Assembly: GCF_001072375.1 (NCBI RefSeq)
Contig: NZ_JVKV01000018.1
Span: forward strand, 1 to 59,447
DNA length: 59,447 nucleotides
From: Streptococcus pseudopneumoniae
Lineage (GTDB): Bacteria; Bacillota; Bacilli; Lactobacillales; Streptococcaceae
Direction: 5' to 3'
Part shown: positions 35,908 through 45,500 of the stretch, piece after piece
Layout: each line of letters begins with the position of its first letter
Numbering within the stretch: the first letter of the stretch is position 1
Translations under genes and position numbers: made by a program
The notes under the pieces: model-generated
What the model was told of the DNA's origin: nothing
The model's input: only the letters and a program-made list of their open reading frames with translations
Databases searched by the model: none

Positions 35908-37224
35908 TTAATCGTTCAAATATTTTCTTAAATGACTCAACTGTTTTCTAGAAGCTTTCAACATACGTCTTGAACCCTTGACCGGCATAGACACTGCTTG
36001 TTGTGGTATATAGAATACTGTCTTTAAAATGCGTTTCGTAACAGGTTCATCTGCAGTCAATTCTTTTTCAAAATTATTTGAAATAATAACATCTAGATAG
36101 AATTCATGCACTCTCTTAGCAAAATTCTCAGCTGAAATTTCATACAATTTTTCAGCCAAAAGTTTTTCATCCATCTTTGGAGTTGCAATTAAAGCTTCTA
36201 AAATAGCCCCTGCTAGATCTCTCTCTTCATAATAAAGAGTTCCAAACATTTTATGATTGACGAGGTTATCAAGATAGGGATTTCCATGAGCTATTACCGG
36301 AGTCTTACTTGCAAGACTTTCAAGATAGGTCAAGCCTTGCGTCTCACTAGTTGAAGCTGAAATGAAGAAGTCAGCAGCCTTATAGTAAAGTGCGGTTTCA
36401 CTTGGGGCAATCATCCCTGTAAAAATAACAGAATCTTGAATCTGTAAATCTGACGCTTGTTCCTTGAGATTTTCCAGATAAGGACCATCTCCAGCTACGA
36501 CTAATTTAACATTTTGCTCTTCTTTTAGAACATCTGGAAGTGCTGCCAGAACAGCTTGAATGTTCTTCTCGTAAGAAACACGTGAAAGGCTAAGAAGCAT
36601 CTTTTCATCTTTCTTAATGCCTAATTTATCACGTAAGTCTGCGATATGTTCTGGTCCAATCTCAGGTCGTTCAAACTTGGCTAGCTCAATCCCTGTAGGA
36701 ATAACTCGTTTTTCTACTTTGACCTTATAATCTGATAGAAGGTCTCGCACAATTTCACTTGGACAAATCACTCCATCAACATCATGAAGGAAGCCTCTCA
36801 CAAGGTACTTAACCATACCTGGACGAATCAACATCCCCTTAGCGATATAGTGGACATAATCTTCGTACTGGGTATGATAGGTATGAATGACTGGAATTTT
36901 CAATTCACGCGCTATCCAAATCCCTAATAAACCAAGAGAAAACTCAGTCTGCGTATGGATAATATCCAGCTTGTATTGCTTGGCAATCTCAAGAGCTTTT
37001 GTAAATCCACGATAGGCGAAACGACGATCCTTAAAGGCAAAGAAAGGAACACTAGGGATACGGATAATCTGCCAGTCTTCATAACGATTAACGTCCTTGT
37101 CTGTTGTTGTAAAGATAAAGACGGCATGTCCTTGCTTTTCAAGTTCTGTTTTTAAGGTTCGAATACTGGTCGCAACACCCGAGACCTGCGGGAAATAAGT
37201 ATCTGTAAATAATCCAATTCGCAT
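35908..37224 (-). CDS. glycolipid glucosyltransferase (GT4), CpoA partner
   Basis: 438 aa. GT-B fold, GT4 family: an N-terminal DTYFPQVSGVATSI (7-20) acceptor part and the C-terminal donor site around STSETQGLTYLESLA with the EX7E motif. It most resembles diacylglycerol glucosyltransferases making alpha-glucosyl-DAG. In S. pneumoniae the gene next to cpoA has this role, giving the lipid that CpoA extends. The basic C-terminal tail (RRMLKASRKQLSHLRK) may bind the membrane. The ATG is preceded by GAGGTAG and lies 8 nt after the cpoA stop: one operon. Confidence 0.87.
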   Translation of the reverse strand: MRIGLFTDTYFPQVSGVATSIRTLKTELEKQGHAVFIFTTTDKDVNRYEDWQIIRIPSVPFFAFKDRRFAYRGFTKALEIAKQYKLDIIHTQTEFSLGLLGIWIARELKIPVIHTYHTQYEDYVHYIAKGMLIRPGMVKYLVRGFLHDVDGVICPSEIVRDLLSDYKVKVEKRVIPTGIELAKFERPEIGPEHIADLRDKLGIKKDEKMLLSLSRVSYEKNIQAVLAALPDVLKEEQNVKLVVAGDGPYLENLKEQASDLQIQDSVIFTGMIAPSETALYYKAADFFISASTSETQGLTYLESLASKTPVIAHGNPYLDNLVNHKMFGTLYYEERDLAGAILEALIATPKMDEKLLAEKLYEISAENFAKRVHEFYLDVIISNNFEKELTADEPVTKRILKTVFYIPQQAVSMPVKGSRRMLKASRKQLSHLRKYLND

Positions 37225-37232
37225 ATACTACC

Positions 37233-38276
37233 TCATTTTTTTCCTAAAGCTGCTTGCTCCCGATAGAATTTTAGCCAGATTTCAAGAAGATGCTCTTCTG
37301 AATATTCTCTTGAAATGGCCTTAGCCTTTTCTTTTAATTCTTTTAGTGTTTCTGGATGCTCTCGATATTCCAAGATAGCCTCTTTCATCTCTTCTACATC
37401 ACTTGTTGGTCTGTAATTTCCTTCAAGAATGACCTTGTAAAGATCTAGATCACGAAGCATAATGGGTGCTTCACAACTCGCAGCCTCTAAAATAGTCATT
37501 GGAAAGAGCTCGTTATAACTTGGAAGCAAGAAAAGATCAGCCAAGGCATAGAGTTCTCTCATCCGTTCTGGATCAACAATCCCTGGGAAAATTAGATTTT
37601 CAGGAGGATTATCCATAATTTTTTTATAGCGCTCATAACCATCGGTTATTCCCCCAAAAGAGAATCCACCAGCCCAAATAAAAGTGATATCAGGTAATTC
37701 CTCAGCTAGAGTGATAAAGTCATCTATTCCTTTACGCTTCTGAACCTGACCTGCACCAACGACTACAAACTGATTCTCATCAATCCCCATATCTTTACGA
37801 AGTTGTTCAATTTGCTCTATAGGAAGTGGATGCCATTTTTCTTTGTTGACAAAATTAGGAATATAGGTCACTTTTTCACGTGGAATTCCAGCAGCAACCA
37901 AATCCTCAATGAAGGTAGGATTGACCACTACCAGATGCTCCATACGGTCATAAAAAGAAAACACATAGCGTTTGACAATCCCCTTTAAGAAGAATGGAAT
38001 CTTCAAACTACCTTCCAAGGTATCCGGTAAGAAGTGAACATAGCCAATCTTACGACCAGAACGTTTTTTCTGAAAGGTCGAGAGATAATAAGGGAAATCA
38101 ATCGTATGAAAATGAGTAACATCCGCTTCGATTGGAAGATTTTCTGTTACGATCAGTTGGTCTTTCGCATCTCGTTTTAAAAGCTGCACCAGTTCACGAT
38201 AAGCGCCAGACACACCTTGGCCTGCCACTTTTTCACTTGAACTTAGCATGTTGATGCGTAATTTCTCTTTTTCCAT
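37233..38276 (-). CDS. cpoA: CpoA-type glycolipid galactosyltransferase
   Basis: 347 aa from the ATG at 38276. A longer frame to 38315 is rejected because the -10 hexamer (38284-38289) lies inside it. A GT4 enzyme with an N-terminal SSSEKVAGQGVSGAYRELV acceptor side and donor-side motif YNELFPMTILEAASCEAP. By homology it adds galactose to glucosyl-DAG, making the anchor lipid of lipoteichoic acid; pneumococcal cpoA mutations alter beta-lactam susceptibility. No Shine-Dalgarno sequence; leaderless layout predicted. Confidence 0.87.
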   Translation of the reverse strand: MEKEKLRINMLSSSEKVAGQGVSGAYRELVQLLKRDAKDQLIVTENLPIEADVTHFHTIDFPYYLSTFQKKRSGRKIGYVHFLPDTLEGSLKIPFFLKGIVKRYVFSFYDRMEHLVVVNPTFIEDLVAAGIPREKVTYIPNFVNKEKWHPLPIEQIEQLRKDMGIDENQFVVVGAGQVQKRKGIDDFITLAEELPDITFIWAGGFSFGGITDGYERYKKIMDNPPENLIFPGIVDPERMRELYALADLFLLPSYNELFPMTILEAASCEAPIMLRDLDLYKVILEGNYRPTSDVEEMKEAILEYREHPETLKELKEKAKAISREYSEEHLLEIWLKFYREQAALGKK

Positions 38277-38283
38277 AGTAACC

Positions 38284-38292
38284 ATTATACCA
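38284..38292 (-). promoter_or_regulatory. extended -10 promoter of cpoA, leaderless architecture
   Basis: Minus-strand TGGTATAAT, hexamer 38284-38289, with 7 nt (GGTTACT) before the ATG at 38276. Confidence 0.65.
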
Positions 38293-38318
38293 TTTTCTTC
38301 AAATAAAATCAGCAAATA

Positions 38319-38374
38319 AAAAGAGAGATAGCATAAAAGCTGGGAATTCCTGGCGTCTACACTATTTCTCTTTT
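38319..38374 (-). terminator. terminator of dnaG-rpoD-DUF59 operon
   Basis: Long stem AAAAGAGAAATAG / CTATCTCTCTTTT with an inner GGGAATTCC hairpin, then a T-run on the minus strand. It separates the operon from cpoA. Confidence 0.75.
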
Positions 38375-38384
38375 CATAATATAC

Positions 38385-38714
38385 TTACTTGATACCTAAA
38401 GCGATACGAGCGTAACGGCTCATTTTCTCAACTGTCCAAGCTGGATACCATACTAATTTGACTTCAACGTTAGTAACTTCTGGAACATCTGTCATAGCAT
38501 CATAGATTTGGTCAGTTAAAAGATCTGCCAAGGGACAACCCATGGTTGTCAAGGTCATATCAATTTCAGTCTCACCTGTATCGCCATCAAAACGAATCTC
38601 GTAGATCAAGCCTAGATTGACAATATCAATCCCCAATTCAGGGTCAATCACTTCTTCTAAGGCTGTCAAAATACGTGTTTTGATATTTTCAATTTGCTCT
38701 TCTGTATAAGCCAT
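38385..38714 (-). CDS. DUF59/MIP18 iron-sulfur assembly factor
   Basis: 109 aa from the ATG at 38714, with GAGGGAG about 9 nt upstream; a GTG 6 nt earlier is less likely. MIP18/SufT-like family: TALEEVIDPELGIDIVNLGLIYEI (split here) and the conserved Cys motif TTMGCPLADLL. Members help place Fe-S clusters into target proteins. Last gene of dnaG-rpoD-DUF59 (17 nt after rpoD). Confidence 0.9.
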   Translation of the reverse strand: MAYTEEQIENIKTRILTALEEVIDPELGIDIVNLGLIYEIRFDGDTGETEIDMTLTTMGCPLADLLTDQIYDAMTDVPEVTNVEVKLVWYPAWTVEKMSRYARIALGIK

Positions 38715-38731
38715 CTTCACTCTCCCTCAAC

Positions 38732-39841
38732 TTAATCTTCAATGAAATCACGAAGTGGTTTGCTTCGACTTGGCTGGCGAAGTTTTCTCAAAGCTTTGGC
38801 CTCAATCTGACGGATACGTTCACGAGTCACGTTAAAGACTTTACCAACATCCTCCAAGGTACGCATTTTCCCATCATCAAGACCAAAACGAAGTCGAAGA
38901 ACATTTTCTTCACGATCTGTAAGAGTATCCAAGACCTCATCCAACTGCTCACGCAAGACGATGCGAGTTGTGTAGTCCACTGGATTCTCAATCACTTCGT
39001 CCTCGATAAAGTCACCAAGATGGCTATCGTCCTCTTCCCCGATAGGTGTTTCTAGAGAAACAGGTTCTTGGGCAATCTTGAGGATTTCACGAACTTTGTC
39101 AGGTGTCATATCCATGCGTTCAGCGATTTGTTCAGGAGTTGGATCTTGTCCCAACTCTTGAAGAAGATTACGTTGTTCACGAACAAGCTTGTTAATGGTT
39201 TCCACCATGTGTACAGGGATACGGATGGTACGAGCTTGGTCAGCAATGGCACGAGTAATAGCTTGACGAATCCACCAAGTCGCATAAGTTGAGAATTTGA
39301 ACCCTTTAGAGTAGTCAAATTTATCAACAGCCTTCATCAAGCCCATGTTTCCTTCTTGGATCAAGTCAAGGAACTGCATTCCACGTCCAACATAACGTTT
39401 AGCAATAGATACTACCAAACGAAGGTTCGCTTCTGCAAGGCGTTGTTTAGCTTCGATATCACCCGCTTCAACAGCAAGAGCTAATTCTTTTTCCTCTTCA
39501 TTTGTAAGCAGAGGAACAACCCCGATTTCTTTCAAATACATACGGACAGGGTCATTGACCTTAGCAGAGGTTGAACCAATCAAATCTTCATCAGTCAACT
39601 CTGGTTCTTCCTCAGTGCTCAAAACACGCGCACTTGGATTTCCTTCGTTGTCCGTAATTGAGATACCAGCATCTTGAATACGTTGCAAAAGATTCTCAAT
39701 ACCTTCCACATCTAAAGTGAAGGGGATTACGAGGGCGTTATTGATTTCGTCATCTGTAGCCGTACCAGTCTTTTTATGATTGCGAATAAATTCCGCTACT
39801 TGGACGTCAAAGGTTGTTACTTCTTTTTGTTTTGTTGCCAT
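38732..39841 (-). CDS. rpoD: RNA polymerase primary sigma factor
   Basis: 369 aa, a compact SigA as in streptococci. Region 1.2 ([11 protein letters not shown]), 2.3-2.4 ([17 protein letters not shown]), region 3 and region 4.2 HTH ([25 protein letters not shown]) are all present. It directs transcription from the -35/-10 and extended -10 promoters described here. GGAG precedes the ATG; the gene begins 2 nt after dnaG, so the two are coupled. Confidence 0.97.
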   Translation of the reverse strand: MATKQKEVTTFDVQVAEFIRNHKKTGTATDDEINNALVIPFTLDVEGIENLLQRIQDAGISITDNEGNPSARVLSTEEEPELTDEDLIGSTSAKVNDPVRMYLKEIGVVPLLTNEEEKELALAVEAGDIEAKQRLAEANLRLVVSIAKRYVGRGMQFLDLIQEGNMGLMKAVDKFDYSKGFKFSTYATWWIRQAITRAIADQARTIRIPVHMVETINKLVREQRNLLQELGQDPTPEQIAERMDMTPDKVREILKIAQEPVSLETPIGEEDDSHLGDFIEDEVIENPVDYTTRIVLREQLDEVLDTLTDREENVLRLRFGLDDGKMRTLEDVGKVFNVTRERIRQIEAKALRKLRQPSRSKPLRDFIED

Positions 39842-39843
39842 TC

Positions 39844-41604
39844 TTACTCCATTCTTCTTTTTTGGGCAATTAAGCGTTCTAGCTCTTCTAATGCAGTGTC
39901 TGTATCACCGACATGGCTAGCTTCCTGAACTTTCTTTTTAATTTGCAGATTTTCCTGATTCAAAAGAGCTCTTTTTCGAGACTCTTCCACTTCAGCTAAC
40001 TCGTGAGGGGACATCTCAGGTGGCAAATCTAAGGCTAGGACTTGATACCAAGCACTCTCCACTTCTCTGGTCTGATGAGCCAAATCCTCAGATGAGATAC
40101 TTCCATTATCAATCAAGATTCCATACAAGGTCTGAAACTCTGGAGTTTCAAAAATAAAGTCATCTCTTAAGCGGTAGTCATTGAGCACCAAGGGATGTTC
40201 CATCATTCGGTAGAGGATATGGGCCTCTGCTCTCATCACTGCTGTCAGTTGCTTGGTAACAGACATGGTGATAGGACTCGGACTATAGGATTCCTTAACC
40301 TTCTCCTTTCTCTGTCTGACTCGACTTTCATTGACAATATGTTCGACTTGCTGATAGTCAAAAGATGGCAAGTGATCCGTCAAAATGTGAATGTAGGAAT
40401 TCTGAGCTGTGATAGAGGGTTCCTTGGCGATTAAGGGAGCAATTTTCTCTATAAATTCAATTTGAGCTTGTAGATTTTCACTGTTTTCCGGTCTGAAATG
40501 ATGGATGTAAAACTCAACAGGACTGATGCGTGTATTGGTTAAGAGATAAGCCAAGTCTTGAGGAGAGTTTTTCTGCAAATATTCATCCGGATCCATTGCG
40601 TCAGGAATCTGGACTACTTGGATAGGTATATCTTTAAGCTCGTCCAAGGCTTTAGCTGTGGCAGCTTGCCCAGCCTTATCTCCGTCATAGGTGACGATCA
40701 CTTTTTTGGTAAAGCGTTTCAGATGCTCCACATGTTCACTCGTCAGTGCGGTACCCATAGAAGCAACTGCATTTTCAATACCAGCACGATAAGCCGCAAT
40801 GACATCCATAAACCCTTCCATCAGGTAGATTTCAGGAGCCTTGCCCGATCCTTTTTTTACCCTCTCCAAATGATATAATTCGTAACTTTTGTTAAAAATT
40901 GCCGTCGCTCGACTATTTTTATACTTTCCAGTTTGAGAATCAGTCTCTTGCCATACACGACCAGAAAAGGCAATCACCTTTCCTTGATCATTTGAAAGAG
41001 GAAACATAATGCGATTATGAAAGGTATCAAAGAATTGGTTACTCTCAGATAGATAAAACAAACCTGAATCCAGCAAGTCCTTCTCACTATAATCATCTGC
41101 TAAACGCTGATATAGATAAGAGCGTTCTGCTGGAGCCAAACCAATCATAAAATGCTTGAGAACATCATCTGTTAAGCCACGTTTATAGAGATAGTTTCTC
41201 GCCTCTTCACCCATCTTAGTCGTCATGAGAATGGCATGATAAAAACGAGCGGCTTTCTCATGCATATCGTAGAGATTTTGATGGGGCGACCTAGGCTGTA
41301 CAGAACCTTGAACAGGCGCTGCCATCTGAATCCCAAGTCTCTCAGCTAATATCCTCACCGCATCCGCAAAAGTTACTTGCTGATACTCCTCGATAAACTT
41401 AAAAACATCTCCAGAACGACCACAACCAAAACAGTGGTAAAACTGCTTATCTTCGACCACGTTAAAGGAAGGGGTCTTTTCACCATGAAAAGGACAGAGC
41501 CCTAAAAAGTTCCGTCCAGATTTTTGTAAAGAAATCACTTCTCCTATGATTTCGACAATATTGGTATTGTTTTTGATCTCTTCGATGAGTCTCTTGTCAA
41601 CCAT
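39844..41604 (-). CDS. dnaG: DNA primase
   Basis: 586 aa from the ATG at 41604, preceded by GGAGGT; the longer frame to 41619 includes that ribosome binding site. An N-terminal CHC2 zinc finger ([11 protein letters not shown]...FYHCFGCG, about 39-65) is followed by the TOPRIM core with [19 protein letters not shown] and TYDGDKAGQ, and a C-terminal helicase-binding domain. Synthesises RNA primers. First gene of the dnaG-rpoD operon. Confidence 0.96.
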   Translation of the reverse strand: MVDKRLIEEIKNNTNIVEIIGEVISLQKSGRNFLGLCPFHGEKTPSFNVVEDKQFYHCFGCGRSGDVFKFIEEYQQVTFADAVRILAERLGIQMAAPVQGSVQPRSPHQNLYDMHEKAARFYHAILMTTKMGEEARNYLYKRGLTDDVLKHFMIGLAPAERSYLYQRLADDYSEKDLLDSGLFYLSESNQFFDTFHNRIMFPLSNDQGKVIAFSGRVWQETDSQTGKYKNSRATAIFNKSYELYHLERVKKGSGKAPEIYLMEGFMDVIAAYRAGIENAVASMGTALTSEHVEHLKRFTKKVIVTYDGDKAGQAATAKALDELKDIPIQVVQIPDAMDPDEYLQKNSPQDLAYLLTNTRISPVEFYIHHFRPENSENLQAQIEFIEKIAPLIAKEPSITAQNSYIHILTDHLPSFDYQQVEHIVNESRVRQRKEKVKESYSPSPITMSVTKQLTAVMRAEAHILYRMMEHPLVLNDYRLRDDFIFETPEFQTLYGILIDNGSISSEDLAHQTREVESAWYQVLALDLPPEMSPHELAEVEESRKRALLNQENLQIKKKVQEASHVGDTDTALEELERLIAQKRRME

Positions 41605-41641
41605 AGACAATACCTCCATTTTATCACAGTTTACTCTAACT

Positions 41642-41670
41642 AGTATAGCTTATTTCTGAAAAAAAGTAAA
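41642..41670 (-). promoter_or_regulatory. promoter of dnaG-rpoD operon
   Basis: Minus-strand TTTACT (41665-41670), 17-bp spacer, TATACT (41642-41647). Leader about 30 nt. Confidence 0.7.
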
Positions 41671-41784
41671 CCATTTCATACACTTTACATGAGACTATTT
41701 CATAAGTTTCCAGCTATCATGAAAAACTGAATTTTCTGAGCAAATCATTCTAATATTTGAAAGAAAAACAAAAGAAATAAAATC

Positions 41785-42216
41785 CTATTTCACTTGATCT
41801 TCGAGATTATTTTTCAATATTCTGCTAATATACTGACCATCTTTTCTACTAATACAAGCCGTTGCAAAAGTCATAGGTGCTATATAAACTTCTCCTCTAT
41901 ATGATGGGTCGGTCAATACAGGCATAGAATAATAGGCATTCTTTTTATTTTTAAGATCAATAAACCATTTACCACCTAGATGCTTACGGAAGGTTTCACC
42001 GATATAAACAGTCAAATAATCCAACATCTTTTGGTCTGCTATCAAAGCATGGTGGTCATCGTAGTGAGCCAAGATCCAAGCCTCCAAATCATCCAAAGAA
42101 TGCAAGCTATAGTCTAAATGAAGGCCTTGTTCCTCAGCAAACTCCCTAGTAAAATAGTCCATCTTAAATCCAATTTGAAAAATCCATTCTTGAAAATCTT
42201 CTTGTGTGTAAGCCAT
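41785..42216 (-). CDS. conserved protein of unknown function
   Basis: 143 aa from the ATG at 42216, with AGGAGAT upstream; the frame extends to 42240 without support. Soluble, rich in aromatic and acidic residues (EWIFQIGFKMDYFTREF; LEAWILAHYDDHHALI), with GETFRKHLGGKWFIDL mid-protein. This opening resembles the short proteins of the SMI1/immunity-like class that recognise a partner, but I see no firm match. It lies alone between the dnaG operon and the ABC transporter. Confidence 0.65.
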   Translation of the reverse strand: MAYTQEDFQEWIFQIGFKMDYFTREFAEEQGLHLDYSLHSLDDLEAWILAHYDDHHALIADQKMLDYLTVYIGETFRKHLGGKWFIDLKNKKNAYYSMPVLTDPSYRGEVYIAPMTFATACISRKDGQYISRILKNNLEDQVK

Positions 42217-42320
42217 CTTTTTATCTCCTACTTCTATCAAAGTTAAATATTCTTATACTGATTATACTCTAAAGTAAAACTGACGAAAAGGAAAAAAAAG
42301 TAATATTTAAAATTCACCAA

Positions 42321-42356
42321 AAAAACTTAGAAGCAAAAGCCTACTTCTAAGTTTTT
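42321..42356 (-). terminator. terminator of the ABC transporter operon
   Basis: 13-bp stem AAAAACTTAGAAG / CTTCTAAGTTTTT with a 10-nt loop and further T on the minus strand. Confidence 0.85.
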
Positions 42357-42380
42357 AAGGATACTTGATTTAAAAAATAT

Positions 42381-43139
42381 CTACTCAAATAGTTGATAGT
42401 AATCGGAAATTTTCATCTTGGCTTTTTCATCCTTATTCAAATCTTGGATGATTTGTCCATCTTTCATAACAATCAAGCGATTTCCATACTTGAGAGCATC
42501 TTCCATATGGTGAGTAATCATCAAAGCTGTTAGATGGTCCTTGTTGATAAAGTCATTTGTCAATTCCATCAAGGCAACACTTGTTTTAGGGTCAAGAGCA
42601 GCTGTGTGTTCATCCAGTAAAAGGAGCTCTGGACGTTTCAAGGTTGCCATCAAGAGGCTCAAGGCCTGTCTTTGTCCACCTGACAAGAATTCAATCGGTG
42701 TATCCAAGTGTTTTTCTAGACCATTGCCAACCTTCTCAATGGTTGCTTGAAATTCTTCTTTATAGGCTGAGAGTTTTCTTGGAAATAAACCACGTTTTTC
42801 CCCACGGAACTTAGCAATCAAGAGATTTTCTGCAACTGTCATACGAGGTGCAGTTCCCATCTTAGGATCTTGGAAGACACGAGAAAGGTACTTGGCACGT
42901 TTTTCAGGGCTGAAATGAGTCACATCCTCGCCCATTATACGAATGCTACCACTAGTCAAGGGTAGCGTTCCTGCAATGCTATTAAAGAGGGTTGATTTCC
43001 CTGCACCATTTCCACCCAAGATTGTGATGAAGTCATGTTCATAAATTTCAAGTGAAACATCGTTTAGAATAATTTTTTCCTCGTCGAAACCATTTTTCAC
43101 AATTTTTGTGGCATTTTTTAATTCTACAATTGCTGTCAT
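42381..43139 (-). CDS. ABC transporter ATP-binding protein (probable tryptophan uptake)
   Basis: 252 aa. Walker A GGNGAGKST (about 39-47), signature FLSGGQRQ and Walker B LLLLDEHTAALDP are present; note DEHTAA instead of the usual DEPT. The start overlaps the permease stop (ATGA). Powers the permease and binding protein upstream. Trp specificity is inferred from the UGG T-box and from known streptococcal trpXYZ-type systems. Confidence 0.87.
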   Translation of the reverse strand: MTAIVELKNATKIVKNGFDEEKIILNDVSLEIYEHDFITILGGNGAGKSTLFNSIAGTLPLTSGSIRIMGEDVTHFSPEKRAKYLSRVFQDPKMGTAPRMTVAENLLIAKFRGEKRGLFPRKLSAYKEEFQATIEKVGNGLEKHLDTPIEFLSGGQRQALSLLMATLKRPELLLLDEHTAALDPKTSVALMELTNDFINKDHLTALMITHHMEDALKYGNRLIVMKDGQIIQDLNKDEKAKMKISDYYQLFE

Positions 43140-44002
43140 TTGCTTAACTTGACTCCTTTCAAGTATTTATCCTTAAGGGTTGGAATTACCAAGCAAGTTG
43201 CTAGGATAAGGGCACTATATAGACGGAGGTAGCTAGTATTAAAGCCGAGAGCAATGACTCCCCATACCAAGAATTGATAGCTGATGGAACCAACTACAAT
43301 AGTAACCAAGCGTTCTGCTATGGTAAGACTCTTAAAGAGAACCTCACCGATAATCAAGCTAGCAAGACCAACTACGATAACTCCGATACCACGAGAGACA
43401 TCCGCATAACCTTCTTGTTGAGCGATAAGTGCGCCAGCAAGTGCGATTACACCATTTGACAAGACCAAGCCCATAAGCTCCATACGTCCTGTATTGATAC
43501 CAAAACTACGAGCCATGTCTGGATTATCCCCTGTAGCGATATAGGCCTGTCCAAGTTTGGTATCTAGGAAGAAAAGCATGAGAAGGATAACCAAAGTCAC
43601 AAAGATTAAACCTGTCAGTAATTGATTAACCTCTGATGAAAATGGAAGAACATCTTGGATTTGCTTGGTATTTAAGAGTCCAAGGTTAGCTCGTCCCATA
43701 ATCATGAGCATGATAGAATGACAAGAAGTCATCACCAGAATTCCAGACAAGAGTGTTGGAATCTTTCCTTTGGTATACAATAGTCCAGCTGCTAAACCAG
43801 CAAGACAACCTGCTCCTACAGCCGCTAAAGTCGCAAGAAAAGGATTGACTCCCTGGGTAATTAAAGTCACTGCTACTGCTCCTCCAAGTGGGAAGGAACC
43901 CTCAGTTGTCATATCTGGGAAGTTCAAGATTCGAAAGGTCATAAAGATTCCCAAACCTAGGATAGCCCAGACCAATCCCTGTGAAATAATTGATATTAGC
44001 AT
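43136..44002 (-). CDS. ABC transporter permease (probable tryptophan uptake)
   Basis: 288 aa with about eight to nine membrane helices. Branched-chain-amino-acid-type permease look: LGIFMTFRILNFPDMTTEGSF (split) near the N-terminus, VALAGALIAQQEGYADVSRG further on. AAAGGAAA lies about 10 nt before the ATG. It follows the binding-protein gene by 61 nt and overlaps the ATPase gene. Confidence 0.87.
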   Translation of the reverse strand: MLISIISQGLVWAILGLGIFMTFRILNFPDMTTEGSFPLGGAVAVTLITQGVNPFLATLAAVGAGCLAGLAAGLLYTKGKIPTLLSGILVMTSCHSIMLMIMGRANLGLLNTKQIQDVLPFSSEVNQLLTGLIFVTLVILLMLFFLDTKLGQAYIATGDNPDMARSFGINTGRMELMGLVLSNGVIALAGALIAQQEGYADVSRGIGVIVVGLASLIIGEVLFKSLTIAERLVTIVVGSISYQFLVWGVIALGFNTSYLRLYSALILATCLVIPTLKDKYLKGVKLSK

Positions 44003-44063
44003 GTTTGATTCGTTTCCTTTATTCTAAAAATTGGAGGAGATGTCTCCAACTCCTCCTTTATTC

Positions 44064-45065
44064 TTATTCGATTACTTGACCAGCTTCTTTGAGAACTGAT
44101 TCAGGAATTGTGATTCCAAGTTCTTGAGCAACTTTTTTGTTGATCACTGATTTACCAGTTGAGAAGACATTGACTGGTGTATCTGCAGGTTTTTCACCCT
44201 TCAAGACTTTGGCAATCATTTTACCAGTAGCAACACCAAGATCGTGTTGGTCAACAACGACTGATGCCAAACCTCCAGCTTCTACCATGGCAGTCGCACT
44301 TGGGTAGATTGGTTTTTTAGCTGTTTGATTGCTTGAAACGACAGTTGAGAATGCAGATGCGATTGTGTTATCGATTGGAACCCAGATTGCATCTACTTTA
44401 CCAGTCATAACGTTCACTGTTGAAGCAATTTCGTTCGTTGAAGGAACTGCAAATGTTTCGACTTTCAAACCAGCTTTTTCAGCGTATGCTTTGAATTCTT
44501 CAACTTGTGATTTTGAGTTATCTTCACTACTTGAGTAAAGAGCTCCAACTGTTTTCACATCAGGAGTCAATGTTTTGATCAATTCAACCTGTTGTTCAGC
44601 AGGGTTGTGGTCAGATACCCCTGTGATGTTCCCACCTGGTTTTTCCAAGTTTTGTACAAGGTTAGCACCAATTGGGTCTGTAATAGCTGCCATGATAACA
44701 GGAAGGTCTTTTGTTGCACTTGCAAGACCTTGAGCTGCTGGTGTTGCAATACCGACAACGACATCATTTCCATTTGCCACCAATTGTTTACTCATTGTCG
44801 CAACCTTACTTTGGTCACCTTCTGAGTTCATAAAGTCGATTTTGACTTGGTCACCTTTATAGCCTTCTTCAGCAAGTCCATCTTGGATACCTTGGTAGAT
44901 TAAGTCAAGCGATGGGTGGCTTACAAACTGAAGAACACCAACCTTAGCTGTTTTATTAGCTGTCTCAGTTTTAGTTTCTTGTTTCGTTAAGCTAGAATAT
45001 ACCAAGCTTCCTCCAACTACGAGTGCTAATGCTACGATAATACCGAGTAGACGTTTGTTTTTCAT
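44064..45065 (-). CDS. ABC transporter substrate-binding protein (probable tryptophan uptake)
   Basis: 333 aa, ABC_sub_bind family (PF04392 type). The N-terminus MKNKRLLGIIVALALVVGG is a membrane segment, but the position where a lipobox Cys would be expected reads SLVYSS: there is no Cys, so it is either an uncleaved anchor or a secreted protein. The ligand-binding body begins about residue 40 (KVGVLQFVSHPSLD). AAGGAGA precedes the ATG. Upstream is a T-box with a UGG specifier, pointing to tryptophan. Confidence 0.87.
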   Translation of the reverse strand: MKNKRLLGIIVALALVVGGSLVYSSLTKQETKTETANKTAKVGVLQFVSHPSLDLIYQGIQDGLAEEGYKGDQVKIDFMNSEGDQSKVATMSKQLVANGNDVVVGIATPAAQGLASATKDLPVIMAAITDPIGANLVQNLEKPGGNITGVSDHNPAEQQVELIKTLTPDVKTVGALYSSSEDNSKSQVEEFKAYAEKAGLKVETFAVPSTNEIASTVNVMTGKVDAIWVPIDNTIASAFSTVVSSNQTAKKPIYPSATAMVEAGGLASVVVDQHDLGVATGKMIAKVLKGEKPADTPVNVFSTGKSVINKKVAQELGITIPESVLKEAGQVIE

Positions 45066-45164
45066 AATTTTCTCCTTATTTCTTCTTATCTTATTATTTT
45101 TTTATTCAATCACTTATTCAAGCGACGCCATCGTTTGATTTCCATAATTTTTTCCTCCCCATAG

Positions 45165-45400
45165 AAAAAGTCCTCACACAAAAAACTTGTGTGAGGACGT
45201 CGATGCGCGGTGCCACCTCAATTATAGGAACTAGTCCTATCGCTCTTACTCGCTAAAACGAGTTGCACTGTAAGGTGTGCTCACCGAATTCTTATGATTT
45301 CAAATTCTTAATAACATTCAGCCCAATTTTCATCACTTCCACCTATCTGTTTCCACCAACCACAGACTCTCTAAAAAATTTCAATGATTACTTTCTGAAT
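45165..45400 (-). ncRNA. T-box leader with UGG (Trp) specifier
   Basis: The T-box core GGTGGCACCGCG is exact (complement of 45206-45217). Stem I contains a GAAAATTGGGCTGAA segment in which TGG (45323-45325) occupies the specifier position. The antiterminator bulge reads UGGC, which would pair with a tRNA ending GCCA. A 12-bp terminator GTCCTCACACAA / TTGTGTGAGGAC (45170-45198) with a T-tail ends the leader. Uncharged tRNA-Trp should allow read-through into the transporter operon. Confidence 0.92.
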
Positions 45401-45406
45401 GCTTAA

Positions 45407-45434
45407 ATTATATCATTTTACTAAAACTTGTCAA
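45407..45434 (-). promoter_or_regulatory. promoter of the T-box/ABC transporter operon
   Basis: Minus-strand TTGACA (45429-45434), 16-bp spacer, TATAAT (45407-45412); consensus hexamers. Confidence 0.85.
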
Positions 45435-45500
45435 GGGTTTTCATGAAATATTTTAAATATTAACAAAAATCCCCACGTTTTTTATAAAATCTAACTTGTA

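Noticed and set aside
41730..41744. AATTTTCTGAGCAAA, partly like a CodY box
   Set aside because: Four mismatches to the consensus and about 60 bp from the dnaG promoter; too weak.
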